The position numbers were made by a program, and so were the translations under genes. This document shows, piece after piece, positions 31,755 through 42,280 of a stretch of DNA of 63,105 bases. The DNA is from Nitrobacter winogradskyi (GTDB taxonomy: Bacteria; Pseudomonadota; Alphaproteobacteria; Rhizobiales; Xanthobacteraceae): assembly GCF_006539545.1 (NCBI RefSeq), contig NZ_BJNF01000050.1:1-63105 (forward strand), given 5' to 3'. The notes beneath the pieces are model-generated. The model was not told the DNA's origin and did not search any database. It saw only the letters and a list, made by a program, of their open reading frames with translations. Position 1 is the first letter of the stretch; each line of letters begins with the position of its first letter.

Positions 31755-31929
31755 AACGAGTTGAAATCAGGCATGCCGACGAGGCTGGGTTTTCATCTCC
31801 CGCCGTCATCGACGCGCTCGATGCGGCGGGCTTATAACATGTGGAGACTGGTTCGCAGCAAAAAAATGGCTGCTCGGCCCAGCCGCTGGCGGCTGGACAG
31901 AGTCCGAAGAACATGATCCGCATTGGCAT

Positions 31930-33270
31930 ATGATGCTTCGTCCTGTTCGATTAACCCGGCGGCATCTTCTGGCCGGTTTCGGGGCAACCGCCGTGGCAGG
32001 TCCCGCGGCTCCGATTCATGCCCGATCGCAAGACCCGCAAAGGCTCGCCATCGACGCGATGCCCGCCCCCCTTTCACTCGGGCCGGATCATCACGAAACC
32101 ACGGTCTGGTCCCTGAGGACCGGCGGCTCCTCCCAAATTCCGCGCTTCCGTCAAGGCGAGAGCGTGGACGCTGTCGTAACCAACGGCCTGACGACGCCAT
32201 TGGTTCTGAACTGGCGCGGACCAGATGGCGCGGCCGCCATCGAGCCCCTGACCGCCCGCTCCTCCATCTCGCCGGGCAGGACCGACCGCTACGCATTCCC
32301 TTTACGGCAGGCCGGGACTTTCATGTGCGACGCCCGCCTGCTGGGAGACGGTATGACCCGGCCCTCGCCCGCGCAGGCTCTGATTGTGGAGGAACGGGAG
32401 CCGATCGAGGCTGATCGTGACGAGGTCATGCTGATCGAGGACTGGCGGCTGGACGCCGAAGGACGGCCTGTCGCGCCCGGCCCGACCGAAAACGAAAAAA
32501 AGATTGGACCGCCTCTCTACCTGGTGAACGGCAAGCCGTCGCTCGACCTCAACCTTCACGTCAACGAGCGGCTCAGGCTGAGGGTCATCAATGCCTGTCA
32601 ACGCAATGCGATTGCTCTTGCAATCCAAAATCTGGATGTGCGGATCATGGCGATCGACAGCCAGCCCGCGGAGCCGTTTCTGGCGCGCAACGGGAGGTTG
32701 GTGCTTGCTCCGGGAACACGGATCGACGCCATCATAGACGCCACGCTTCCGGCGGGGACGGCATCTGCCATCACCCTGCATGACGGCGGCGGCAACCCGC
32801 GTCAGATCGCCCTCCTGAAGGTTTCCGATAGGCCGGCGCGATCCGCTCCGCTGCCCACGCCGACAGCGTTGCCGTCCGCCAACCTGCCGGCGCAGCTCGA
32901 TCTCAGGAACGCGTTGCGTACCGACATGCCGCTGATCTCCCCTGCAGGAACTTCGTCATGGGATCGACCTGCGCTCTTCAGCACGCGCAGGGCACCCGCC
33001 TTCCGAATCAAACGCGGCCGGACCGCCGTGCTCGCGCTAAAGAACACGACAACAACGCCCAGGGTGTTTCATTTGCATGGTCATCACGCCCGCCTGCTGG
33101 ACCGCCTCGACGACGGCTGGAAACCGTTCTGGCTGGATACGGTGCTGGTCGATGCAGGGCAGACCCAGCGTATCGCCTTTGTTGCCGACATTGCCGGAGC
33201 ATGGCTGATCGAGACCATGGCGGTGGAATGGAGCGCGCCGCGGCAGGTCGGCTGGTTCGCGGTGGAATAA
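31930..33270 (+). CDS. Exported multicopper-oxidase-fold protein with lost copper ligands
   Basis: A 446-residue protein with a twin-arginine-type signal (TRRHLLAGFGATAVAG, residues 9-24) and three cupredoxin-like sections. Of the four copper-binding motifs of multicopper oxidases, the first (HWHG) reads NWRG at 94-97, the second (WYHSH) reads FMCDAR at 131-136, the third is kept as HLHGH at 381-385, and the last (HCHxxxH) is replaced by IETMAVEW. It can hardly bind the trinuclear cluster or be an oxidase. The E. coli parallel is FtsP/SufI, a Tat-exported, copper-free member that protects the divisome; homology of role is inference. Two ATGs in tandem mark the start. Confidence 0.8.
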   Translation: MMLRPVRLTRRHLLAGFGATAVAGPAAPIHARSQDPQRLAIDAMPAPLSLGPDHHETTVWSLRTGGSSQIPRFRQGESVDAVVTNGLTTPLVLNWRGPDGAAAIEPLTARSSISPGRTDRYAFPLRQAGTFMCDARLLGDGMTRPSPAQALIVEEREPIEADRDEVMLIEDWRLDAEGRPVAPGPTENEKKIGPPLYLVNGKPSLDLNLHVNERLRLRVINACQRNAIALAIQNLDVRIMAIDSQPAEPFLARNGRLVLAPGTRIDAIIDATLPAGTASAITLHDGGGNPRQIALLKVSDRPARSAPLPTPTALPSANLPAQLDLRNALRTDMPLISPAGTSSWDRPALFSTRRAPAFRIKRGRTAVLALKNTTTTPRVFHLHGHHARLLDRLDDGWKPFWLDTVLVDAGQTQRIAFVADIAGAWLIETMAVEWSAPRQVGWFAVE

Positions 33271-33287
33271 CCAGAACTATCATAATC

Positions 33288-34787
33288 TTAGTAGTCAATC
33301 TCGAACCGATCGTAGAGCCGCCGCAGGACCGCGGGCAGAACCTCGGGCAAATCCTCGGCGATCAGGCCCGGCCCCGCCTCGCGCCCGGTCTCGCCGTGCA
33401 TCCATACCCCCATGCACGCCGCCTCGAAGGCCGCCACGCTCTGCGCCAGCAGGCCGCCGATGATGCCGGACAGCACGTCGCCCGAGCCTGCCGTGGCGAG
33501 CCATGGCGGGGCGTTGGCCGCAATGGTCGCGCGTCCGTCCGGCGAAGCCACCACCGTGTCAGCCCCCTTGAGCAGAACAACCGCTCCCGCACGCCGCGCC
33601 GCGTTCCGCACCCGCTCAAGTTTTGATCGAAGTGGATGTTTATTACTCATCTCGCTGAAAAGTCGATGGAATTCGCCTTCGTGCGGCGTCAGGATAATGT
33701 CGGAGCTTCCCGACTGCCTGATGGTCTCGAACAGACGATCCGGGGTATCGGCGAAGCTCGTCAGCGCGTCGGCGTCGAGCACCAGCGCCCGTCCGGCTGC
33801 GAGGACCGTGGAAACAAGGGCGCGGGTTTCCTGGCCGATCCCGGCGCCAGGCCCGATGACGCAGGCATTGAGACGCCGATCCGCCAGGACTTCCGCGAAG
33901 CCGGCCGCGCCGTTCATGCGGCGCACCATCACGGCGGTCAGCGCAGCGGCGTTCGCGCCCAGCGCATCGTCCGGCGAGAGCACGGTGACGAGACCGGCTC
34001 CGGCCCGCAGCGCGCCCCGCGCGGACAGTCGGGCCGCACCCGTTGATGTCAGATGGCCGGACACGACAACGGCATGGCCGCGCGCGTATTTGTGTCCGTC
34101 GATATGTGGCGCGGGAAACGCACCTTGCCAATAATCCGGGGTATTCTCGAAGGTTACAGGCCAAATCTCGTCCAGCACCGTATCGGCGATGCCGATATCG
34201 GCCACGCGAACCCGGCCGCAATGAATCCGGCCCGGCAGCAGCAGATGCGCGGGTTTCTTGCGAAAGAACGTGACCGTCTCGGTCGCACGGATCGCAGCGC
34301 CCATGACCGCGCCGGTGGTGCCGTTGATGCCGCTCGGCAGATCGATGCTGAGCACCGGCGCACCGTTGGCCATGATGGCTTCGATCGTCGCGAGAGCGTC
34401 GCCCTTGACCGGCCGGTTGAGGCCCGCGCCGAACAGCGCGTCGATGATCAGCGCGGGCGAACCGAGCGCGGAGAGGTCGCAAGGCAGCACAGGCCCTTTC
34501 CAGCCTTTGGCCGCGAGCGCGGCGTCACCCTTGAGACTGTCTCGCTCGCCCAGCAGGATGAGCGAAACCTCGTAGCCGCGCGCCGCCAGTTCTGTCGCGG
34601 CAACGAACCCGTCGCCGCCGTTGTTGCCGCATCCGGCGACAACCAGGATCGGTCCTTTCTCCGCAAGGTCGGCGGCCGCGTTCGCGACCGCCTGCCCGGC
34701 ACGCAGCATCAAGGCGAAGCCCGACACGCCTCCCGCGATCGCGAGCCGGTCGGCCTGCTCCATTTCGCCGGTCGTCAGAATCTCCAT
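33288..34787 (-). CDS. nnr: Bifunctional NAD(P)HX epimerase / ADP-dependent dehydratase
   Basis: Metabolite-repair enzyme (499 aa) that converts hydrated NADH/NADPH back to the normal cofactors. The N-terminal YjeF_N epimerase half has GCGNNGGDGFVAA near residue 55 and DALFGAGLNRPV. The C-terminal carbohydrate-kinase-like dehydratase half has GPGAGIGQETR, LTPHEGEFHRLF and GSGDVLSGIIGGLLAQ. The ATG at 34787 (MEILTTGEMEQADRLA) is the usual start; the longer frame to 34841 has no similarity. Convergent with the multicopper-oxidase-like gene, with 17 bp between the stops. Confidence 0.95.
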   Translation of the reverse strand: MEILTTGEMEQADRLAIAGGVSGFALMLRAGQAVANAAADLAEKGPILVVAGCGNNGGDGFVAATELAARGYEVSLILLGERDSLKGDAALAAKGWKGPVLPCDLSALGSPALIIDALFGAGLNRPVKGDALATIEAIMANGAPVLSIDLPSGINGTTGAVMGAAIRATETVTFFRKKPAHLLLPGRIHCGRVRVADIGIADTVLDEIWPVTFENTPDYWQGAFPAPHIDGHKYARGHAVVVSGHLTSTGAARLSARGALRAGAGLVTVLSPDDALGANAAALTAVMVRRMNGAAGFAEVLADRRLNACVIGPGAGIGQETRALVSTVLAAGRALVLDADALTSFADTPDRLFETIRQSGSSDIILTPHEGEFHRLFSEMSNKHPLRSKLERVRNAARRAGAVVLLKGADTVVASPDGRATIAANAPPWLATAGSGDVLSGIIGGLLAQSVAAFEAACMGVWMHGETGREAGPGLIAEDLPEVLPAVLRRLYDRFEIDY

Positions 34788-34955
34788 GGCCCTGAACCCG
34801 ATCGGGCAAGCTGCCCGTCTCGCAATCTCACCGCTGCACAAAAATTAAGCCGATTGCCTGTTTTATAGTCGAATGAGTGCCCGGACACCCGACCCCAGCC
34901 TGCCGGGATCCTCTTGATCGTATGATAGCATGGATATTCTTGTGGATTTACGTGT

Positions 34956-34971
34956 TGGCACGAACCCTGCT
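34956..34971 (+). promoter_or_regulatory. Sigma-54 promoter of glnB-glnA
   Basis: The sequence TGGCACGAACCCTGCT matches the sigma-54 consensus TGGCACG-N4-TTGCW with a single mismatch, with correct GG to GC spacing. It lies 160 bp before glnB. No clear NtrC palindrome was found upstream. Confidence 0.75.
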
Positions 34972-35083
34972 TTCAGAAAGAAAATTCGACCAGTGTGTCC
35001 ACTGGCAGGCAATGAAGCGTGTCCCGCGACTTTGTGTTCGTCCGAAATCCAGTGCATGACCGCTGCTGCAGGCGGCAGTGTGA

Positions 35084-35470
<387 letters not shown>

Positions 35471-35559
35471 ATCCTTTGAGAACGACATCACTCATTAAGC
35501 CATCCCGACGGCCGCTTCGCGCCGGCGATTACGACGACCAGCAGAGACAAGGGGTGTTT

Positions 35560-36969
35560 ATGAAGACCGCCAATGACGTCCTGAAATCAATCAAGGACAA
35601 CGACGTAAAATACGTCGATCTGCGTTTCACCGATCCGCGCGGCAAGTGGCAGCATGTCACCTTCGACATCAGCATGATCGACGAAGAGTTTTTCGCCGAA
35701 GGCACGATGTTCGATGGCTCATCGATTGCCGGCTGGAAGGTGATCAACGAGTCTGACATGACGCTGATGCCAGATCCGGCGACGGCGACGATCGATCCGT
35801 TCTTCGCGGAAACCACCATGGTGCTCACCTGCGACATCCTGGAGCCGTCCACGGGCGAGCCGTATAACCGTGACCCTCGCGGAATCGCCAAGAAGGCCGA
35901 GGCGATGGTGAAGTCGATGGGCATCGGCGATACGGTCTATGTCGGCCCGGAAGCCGAATTCTTCGTGTTCGACGACGTGCGCTTTCAGACCACGCCTTAC
36001 AATACCGGCTTCAAGCTCGATTCCGCCGAACTGCCGACCAATTCCGATACCGAATATGAGGGCGGCAATCTCGGTCATCGCATCCGCACCAAGGGCGGCT
36101 ACTTCCCGGTTCCACCGCAGGACTCGATCCAGGACATGCGCTCGGAGATGCTCGGCGCCATGGCCCGCATGGGCGTGAAGGTCGAGAAGCACCATCACGA
36201 GGTGGCGTCCGCCCAGCACGAACTCGGCATGAAGTTCGATACGCTGACCTACATGGCCGACCAGATGCAGGTATACAAATACTGCATTCACCAGGTCGCG
36301 CACATCTACGGCAAGACCGCCACCTTCATGCCGAAGCCGGTCTACGGCGACAACGGCTCGGGCATGCACGTTCACCAATCGATCTGGAAGGACGGCAAGC
36401 CGACCTTCGCCGGCAGCAAGTACGCCGACCTGTCGGAAACCTGCCTGTACTACATCGGCGGCATCATCAAGCACGCCAAGGCGATCAACGCCTTCACCAA
36501 CCCGTCCACCAACTCCTACAAGCGGCTGGTCCCTGGATACGAGGCGCCGGTGCTGCTCGCCTATTCGGCGCGCAACCGCTCCGCCTCCTGCCGCATCCCC
36601 TACACCACCTCGCCGAAAGCCAAGCGCGTCGAGGTTCGTTTCCCCGACCCGATGGCCAATCCGTATCTCGCCTTCGCGGCGATGCTGATGGCGGGCCTCG
36701 ACGGGATCAAGAACAAGACCGATCCCGGCCCCGCCATGGACAAGGACCTCTATGACCTGCCGAAGGAAGAACTGAAGCAGATTCCGACGGTCTGCGGCTC
36801 ATTGCGCGAGGCGCTGGAAAGCCTCGATAAGGATCGCGCCTTCCTCAAGGCCGGCGGCGTATTCGACGACGACTTCATCAACGCCTTCATCGAATTGAAG
36901 ATGACAGAGGTGGAGCGCTTCGAGATGACGCCGCATCCGGTCGAATTCGAAATGTACTACTCGCTGTAA
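35560..36969 (+). CDS. glnA: Glutamine synthetase type I
   Basis: Ammonium-assimilating enzyme (469 aa) that makes glutamine from glutamate, ammonia and ATP as a dodecamer. Visible are the N-terminal [30 protein letters not shown] of the active site, the ATP site [10 protein letters not shown], and the adenylylation site Tyr398 in [10 protein letters not shown], so activity is controlled covalently through PII. The ATG at 35560 gives the standard length; the frame extends back to 35476 without similarity. A strong terminator follows. Confidence 0.98.
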   Translation: MKTANDVLKSIKDNDVKYVDLRFTDPRGKWQHVTFDISMIDEEFFAEGTMFDGSSIAGWKVINESDMTLMPDPATATIDPFFAETTMVLTCDILEPSTGEPYNRDPRGIAKKAEAMVKSMGIGDTVYVGPEAEFFVFDDVRFQTTPYNTGFKLDSAELPTNSDTEYEGGNLGHRIRTKGGYFPVPPQDSIQDMRSEMLGAMARMGVKVEKHHHEVASAQHELGMKFDTLTYMADQMQVYKYCIHQVAHIYGKTATFMPKPVYGDNGSGMHVHQSIWKDGKPTFAGSKYADLSETCLYYIGGIIKHAKAINAFTNPSTNSYKRLVPGYEAPVLLAYSARNRSASCRIPYTTSPKAKRVEVRFPDPMANPYLAFAAMLMAGLDGIKNKTDPGPAMDKDLYDLPKEELKQIPTVCGSLREALESLDKDRAFLKAGGVFDDDFINAFIELKMTEVERFEMTPHPVEFEMYYSL

Positions 36970-37012
36970 CCGGCAACCTGCGCTGCCTCTCCACAGCTTT
37001 CGAGAATCTGAA

Positions 37013-37039
37013 GGGCGCCCATCACAAGGCGCCCTTTTT
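37013..37039 (+). terminator. glnA terminator
   Basis: Stem GGGCGCC/GGCGCCC with an 8-base loop and TTTTT, 44 bp after the glnA stop. Confidence 0.88.
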
Positions 37040-37081
37040 GTTGATGGTCGTGGCCCGCAAGGGTCGCGGCCCGCTTGATCC

Positions 37082-38260
37082 TTGCCGCGTTTGCGGAAAG
37101 AGTGCCTGCCTTGGGAATCGGTGAGGTTCAGCGTGGACGGTTTGCCTGAAAGTCAGGGCTTCGAACGGCAGTCTCTTGCCCGCTCCATCGCGGCCGGCGG
37201 GATCGGCATTATCGCCTTCGGCGCGGTCCTCGCATTGGCCTGGTATTCGTCGGCGACGCTGTTGATGCTGTTCGCTGGCGTCCTGTTCGGCGTGTTCCTT
37301 ACGGCCATGGCCGATCTGCTGCGCCGGGTGTTCGGCGGCAACCAAACCCTGCGGCTGGTGATCGTCTGTATCCTGTTCACCGGCCTGTTGTCCGGAGTGG
37401 TTGTGCTCGGCGGCGCGACCATCGCCCAACAGGCCACGGCCTTGAGTTCGACCCTCCGTGCGCAGTTGGGCAACGCCAGGGATTTTCTGGAGAAGCAAGG
37501 GGTCGACACCAGCTTCCTCAACGTGGGCGCGAAGACGCCGTCAACCGACAACGGCGTCACGCCGATCCCCGCCCCCTCAGCATCGCCGTCGCGCGGCCCG
37601 AAACTTCCCGATGCCAGCACGATCGCGTCCGGAACCGGCGCGATCGTCAGTCAGACCATCAAAATTCTGGCGCGTGTTTTTGAGGGCGTCGGCAACTTCT
37701 TCATCGTCATATTCCTCGGACTGCTGCTGGCGGCACAGCCCAAGGTCTATCGAGACGGCATCCTGCGTTTCGTGCCGAGACAACGGCTCCCCGAAGCAGC
37801 AAGTCTCATCGACGACGTCAGCGAAACGCTGCGCCGCTGGTTGCTCGGCCAGATGGCCACAATGGCGTCGCTGTTCCTTTTGACATGGATCGGGTTGACT
37901 CTGATCGGCATTCCCGGCGCCCTCGTGCTGGGCTTCATTACGGGCCTCCTGACATTCATCCCCAATATCGGCGCCATTCTCGCGGGTACGCTCATCGTGC
38001 TGGCGAGCCTCGGCTCCGGACTCACCGCGATCATCAGCGCCTTCATGCTCTATCTCGCCGTGCAGTTTCTGGAAGGCAACGTGCTGACGCCGCTGATCCA
38101 GCGCCACGCCATCAGCATTCCGCCGGCGACGTTGTTCGCGGCGCAGATCTTCCTTGGTGTGCTGTTCGGCGTGTGGGGTCTGGCGCTGGCGCTGCCGTTG
38201 ATCGCGGTCATCAAGGTCGTGCTGAACCACGTCTGGCCGGATCAAACCGCGACCGTATAG
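37082..38260 (+). CDS. AI-2E family (PerM/YdiK-type) membrane protein
   Basis: Inner-membrane protein of up to 392 residues with about seven to eight helices and a soluble insert around residues 115-185. The family signature is in the C-terminal half: FIPNIGAILAG and the FLEGNVLTPLIQRHAISIPP segment. Members are proposed exporters or ion/proton antiporters; the AI-2 name does not prove substrate. The start is uncertain: TTG at 37082, or GTG codons at about 37121 and 37133 that would remove the first 13-17 residues. The glnA terminator separates it from glnBA. Confidence 0.82.
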   Translation: MPRLRKECLPWESVRFSVDGLPESQGFERQSLARSIAAGGIGIIAFGAVLALAWYSSATLLMLFAGVLFGVFLTAMADLLRRVFGGNQTLRLVIVCILFTGLLSGVVVLGGATIAQQATALSSTLRAQLGNARDFLEKQGVDTSFLNVGAKTPSTDNGVTPIPAPSASPSRGPKLPDASTIASGTGAIVSQTIKILARVFEGVGNFFIVIFLGLLLAAQPKVYRDGILRFVPRQRLPEAASLIDDVSETLRRWLLGQMATMASLFLLTWIGLTLIGIPGALVLGFITGLLTFIPNIGAILAGTLIVLASLGSGLTAIISAFMLYLAVQFLEGNVLTPLIQRHAISIPPATLFAAQIFLGVLFGVWGLALALPLIAVIKVVLNHVWPDQTATV

Positions 38261-38272
38261 AGCTAACCTTGT

Positions 38273-38575
38273 TCAACCGCTGAAAGCCGTCACCGTTTCG
38301 GTGTGCTCGACCTCGGGGGGCGAGGCGAAGAATGGCCCGACCAACTCGCGCCATTCGGTAAAATTCGAGGATTCACGAAAATCCACGACGTGGTTCTCAA
38401 GCGTTTTCCATTTGATCAGCAATCTGTAGCGTGACGGCCTCTCGACAGACCTGTGCAACTCGCAGCTTTTCCAGCCCTTGCAGCGCTTGAAGATCGTTTC
38501 AGCTTGCGACACGGCCGCCTCGAAATCTTCCTCGCTGCCGGGCTTGATCTCGATTTGCGCGATTTCGGTGATCAT
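38273..38575 (-). CDS. ABM-domain protein (antibiotic biosynthesis monooxygenase fold)
   Basis: A 100-residue single-domain protein of the dimeric alpha+beta barrel ABM family. The strand MITEIAQIEIKPGSEEDFEAA and the pattern RYRLLIKWKTLENHVVDFR are typical. Members include heme-degrading or quinone-modifying monooxygenases and proteins of unknown role; catalytic residues cannot be assigned here. The ATG at 38575 is chosen because the longer frame (to 38767) is made largely of an intergenic repeat. Convergent with the AI-2E-type gene, 12 bp apart. Confidence 0.8.
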   Translation of the reverse strand: MITEIAQIEIKPGSEEDFEAAVSQAETIFKRCKGWKSCELHRSVERPSRYRLLIKWKTLENHVVDFRESSNFTEWRELVGPFFASPPEVEHTETVTAFSG

Positions 38576-38660
38576 GTCAGCGGACCCTTCATATGCCTTC
38601 CGTCTGTACCGCAACGGACCGTAACCGTGAAGCGGAACGGCAAGCATCTCAGGCCGTCCT

Positions 38661-38734
38661 CTAGCGCTTTCGAGCGAAGCATGCTCTCGGCTTGACCCGA
38701 GGATGGAATCCGGTTCGCGTAAAGAAAACGCGTT
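38661..38734. repeat. Family 1 intergenic repeat
   Basis: CTAGCGCTTTCGAGCG end, a CTCGG..CCGAGG hairpin, CCGGTTCGCG and AAGAAAACGCGTT core. It lies upstream of the ABM gene, and its translation would form most of the spurious N-terminal extension of that frame. Confidence 0.75.
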
Positions 38735-38887
38735 ATTCAACAAGCCGGAGTCTTTCATCGTTTCCATGAAACGTTGAAAGACTCGCGCCGGGCCGATGGG
38801 CGCGGATGCAGAAGGAATGTCGCGTCAGGAGGTTCCGGAAACGGGCGGCCGATCTTGCCGCCAGCTTCGCCCTGTTCCGGAAGAAAC

Positions 38888-39400
38888 TCAGAGCCTATAC
38901 AGAATCTGGTCGGTCCAGAAGCGCTCGAGGCGATGCAACGACTTGTTCAGCGTTGCGAACTCCTCGTTCGAAATGCCGCCGACCTGCTCGACGGTCTTGA
39001 CGTGCTTCTGATAGAGCGCATCGACGATGCGTCGGATTTCCTGCCCCTGCGCGGTCAGGCGGATTCTCACCGAGCGGCGGTCGACGCGCGAACGCTGATG
39101 ATCGAGAAACCCAAGCTCGACGAGCTTCTTCAGATTATAGGAAACGTTGGAGCCGAGATAGTAGCCGCGGGTCCGCAGTTCACCGGCCGTCAGTTCCTTG
39201 TCGCCGATGTTGTAGAGAAGAAGCGCCTGCACCGAGTTGATGTCGGCCCGACCACGACGATCGAATTCATCCTTGATGACATCGAGCAGTCTGCGGTGCA
39301 GCCGCTCGACCAAGGTCAACGCCTCGAGATAGAGCGACTGCACCGGTGCCTGACCGGCGACCTGTTCCGCGGGCTCGTGAGCCTTCGCAACGGCTTTCAT
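38888..39400 (-). CDS. ldtR: MarR-family regulator, LdtR-like
   Basis: Winged-helix MarR-type regulator of 170 residues. The recognition-helix region LRTRGYYLGSNVSYNLKKLVELGFLDHQR and the wing SRVDRRSVRIRLT match LdtR, which in Liberibacter and Sinorhizobium controls an L,D-transpeptidase gene and osmotic tolerance (from memory). The ATG at 39400 has an AGGGGAT Shine-Dalgarno; the frame extends back to 39466. No ldtP-like gene lies in the window, so its targets are elsewhere. Upstream is a 400-bp gene-free stretch. Confidence 0.8.
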   Translation of the reverse strand: MKAVAKAHEPAEQVAGQAPVQSLYLEALTLVERLHRRLLDVIKDEFDRRGRADINSVQALLLYNIGDKELTAGELRTRGYYLGSNVSYNLKKLVELGFLDHQRSRVDRRSVRIRLTAQGQEIRRIVDALYQKHVKTVEQVGGISNEEFATLNKSLHRLERFWTDQILYRL

Positions 39401-39466
39401 GATGACATCCCCTGTTGTCGTTTTTTCGACTTGTTCGACGAAACTTGTGTCCCGCCTGATAGCCAT

Positions 39467-39807
39467 GACCTTAGGGGAGGCGTTTGAAGATCAGCTTAAA
39501 TAAGACAATAAAGACATCATGAATTTAAGAGAGTAAATCGCCGATTAAGCTGTCATATCAAGGCATTTAGCAACCTTTCATTGACGCTTCCACGGCCCTG
39601 TTCATGCTTCGTGTGCCGCTCCTGTCGCATTCAGAAACAGCGCCGTTCAAATTCGAAACATTCGGTCAATACAGATAACCAGGCCGTTAGGGTCACCGAA
39701 TTCTTACCCTGAAAAATTCTCGGAAAACTTTAGGGGACCGCGATCAGGAAACATGAAGTCCGTTGCCGTGCCCCTCAGGTGCTTGTCCCTTCTCATTTAT
39801 AGGCGCG
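39467..39807. other. Gene-free, AT-richer region upstream of ldtR-like gene
   Basis: This 341-bp stretch is AT-richer than its surroundings (39480-39730) and has no credible frame. It should carry the promoter of the regulator and may hold its own operator, but I cannot define a palindrome with confidence. Confidence 0.4.
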
Positions 39808-40284
39808 CTATGGCGGCCGTTCCCGCGCCGCCATCCATGCCAGCCCGAGATAGGCCATGAGCATTGCCGTTTCCAACCCGACGATGACCAGGTTGCCGCC
39901 GTAGATCACCGGAAACATGAGTTCGACGACCGCCATCGAGACCACCGTGGTCAGCCACACGACAGCGCCCCATGGCGTGGCCAGCCAAAGACCCACGGCG
40001 GCCACAAGCTCGATCACGGCGAAGTAGACCGTCGCCGCCTGCCAGGCCACCGTCTGGTTTTCAAAGGCGTCGTCCTCGCCGCCGATGAATCCGGTCAACT
40101 GAGCCCAATGATAGAGCCCGACGGCGAGCGACAGCATCGCCATGACCCGCAGAAAAACCACCAGACGCCCGGTCCAGAGATTGTCATCGGTCTCCGTGCG
40201 GGCCGTCGGGCTTCCCGCCACCGGCATGGCTTGATCTCGCTGGATCTGCCCGCGCGATGAGGTTTTAGACGTCAGGATGCTCAT
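39808..40284 (-). CDS. Four-helix membrane protein (DUF6163-like)
   Basis: A 158-residue inner-membrane protein with a polar N-terminus (about 45 residues) and four hydrophobic segments: LVVFLRVMAMLSLAVGLYHW, then around residues 80-98, 104-122 and 128-148. The GLYHWAQLTGFIGG segment between helices 1 and 2 is distinctive and agrees with what I recall as DUF6163, though the name is not certain. No function is known. The ATG at 40284 is chosen; the frame continues to 40365. It lies upstream of the LdtR-like gene on the same strand but 408 bp away. Confidence 0.7.
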   Translation of the reverse strand: MSILTSKTSSRGQIQRDQAMPVAGSPTARTETDDNLWTGRLVVFLRVMAMLSLAVGLYHWAQLTGFIGGEDDAFENQTVAWQAATVYFAVIELVAAVGLWLATPWGAVVWLTTVVSMAVVELMFPVIYGGNLVIVGLETAMLMAYLGLAWMAARERPP

Positions 40285-40376
40285 AACCGGACCCCACACA
40301 GCCGTGCGAGCCCGCTTCATGGCTTCCCGGAACCATAAAATCAATTGCATTGCATCGAGGTGCATGAGCGCGGTGA

Positions 40377-41501
<1,125 letters not shown>

Positions 41502-41659
41502 CGCGCCCCCTCCCCGCGATCGTTCCGTCCACGCCTCCGGGCCTGCCCAGGGCTTGCAACCCGGGCAGCACGTCGCCATCTCGAAGGACGCTTCCGCCTC
41601 CATCAGAAGCGGAAAGTCTCTTGGAAAGTCTCTTGGCTGAGCGCCGTGGAGGACTGGAC

Positions 41660-42199
41660 ATGACCGACGGTAACTCCGACAACGCCCGCGGCGGCGACTC
41701 CGCCGGGTTCCAGCGGCACGCGTTCGACCTCTGGATGCAGCCCGAGCTGTTTCGCGGTGTTCTGGTGCGGCGTTTTTTTGCGTTTCTGATCGATCTGCTG
41801 GTACTTTCGATACCCGTGATCATCGGCGTGATCTTCATCGCGATGCTTGGGATCGTCACGCTCGGCTTCGGATGGGCGCTGTTCTGGCTGGTCTCGCCCG
41901 CCTCCCTGATCTGGGCCGTCTTCTATTACGGCGCATCACTCGGCGGCCGACATTCGGCGACGATCGGGATGCGGGCCATGGGTCTGGAAATGCGAACCTG
42001 GTCCGGCGAGCGGAGCTATTTTGTTCTCGGCGCCATGCACGCGATCCTGTTCTGGATCTCGGTGTCGATATTTACGCCGCTGATCCTGATGGTCGGCCTG
42101 TTCAACAACCGGCGGCGCATGCTGCATGACATGTTGCTGGGAACCGTCATCATCAACTCGGATCTTGCGACCGCTGCGCAACCATCTGGAAGCTATTGA
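41660..42199 (+). CDS. RDD-family membrane protein
   Basis: A 179-residue membrane protein with three to four helices. The RDD hallmark is RRFFAFLIDLLVL (R, then D) near residue 38, followed by GRHSATIGMRAMGLEM and the late RRRMLHDMLLGTVII. Transport has been proposed for some RDD proteins but the function here is unknown. The ATG at 41660 follows GGAGGAC, 5 bp upstream. A 12-bp tandem duplication (GGAAAGTCTCTT twice) lies just before it at about 41610-41635. Confidence 0.85.
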   Translation: MTDGNSDNARGGDSAGFQRHAFDLWMQPELFRGVLVRRFFAFLIDLLVLSIPVIIGVIFIAMLGIVTLGFGWALFWLVSPASLIWAVFYYGASLGGRHSATIGMRAMGLEMRTWSGERSYFVLGAMHAILFWISVSIFTPLILMVGLFNNRRRMLHDMLLGTVIINSDLATAAQPSGSY

Positions 42200-42280
42200 T
42201 ATGGCGGCAACCCGGATTGACGGTCAGCCTCGGGGGCGCGATGCTGGAGCACAATCTGTTTCGGAGACTGACAAGGCGCC

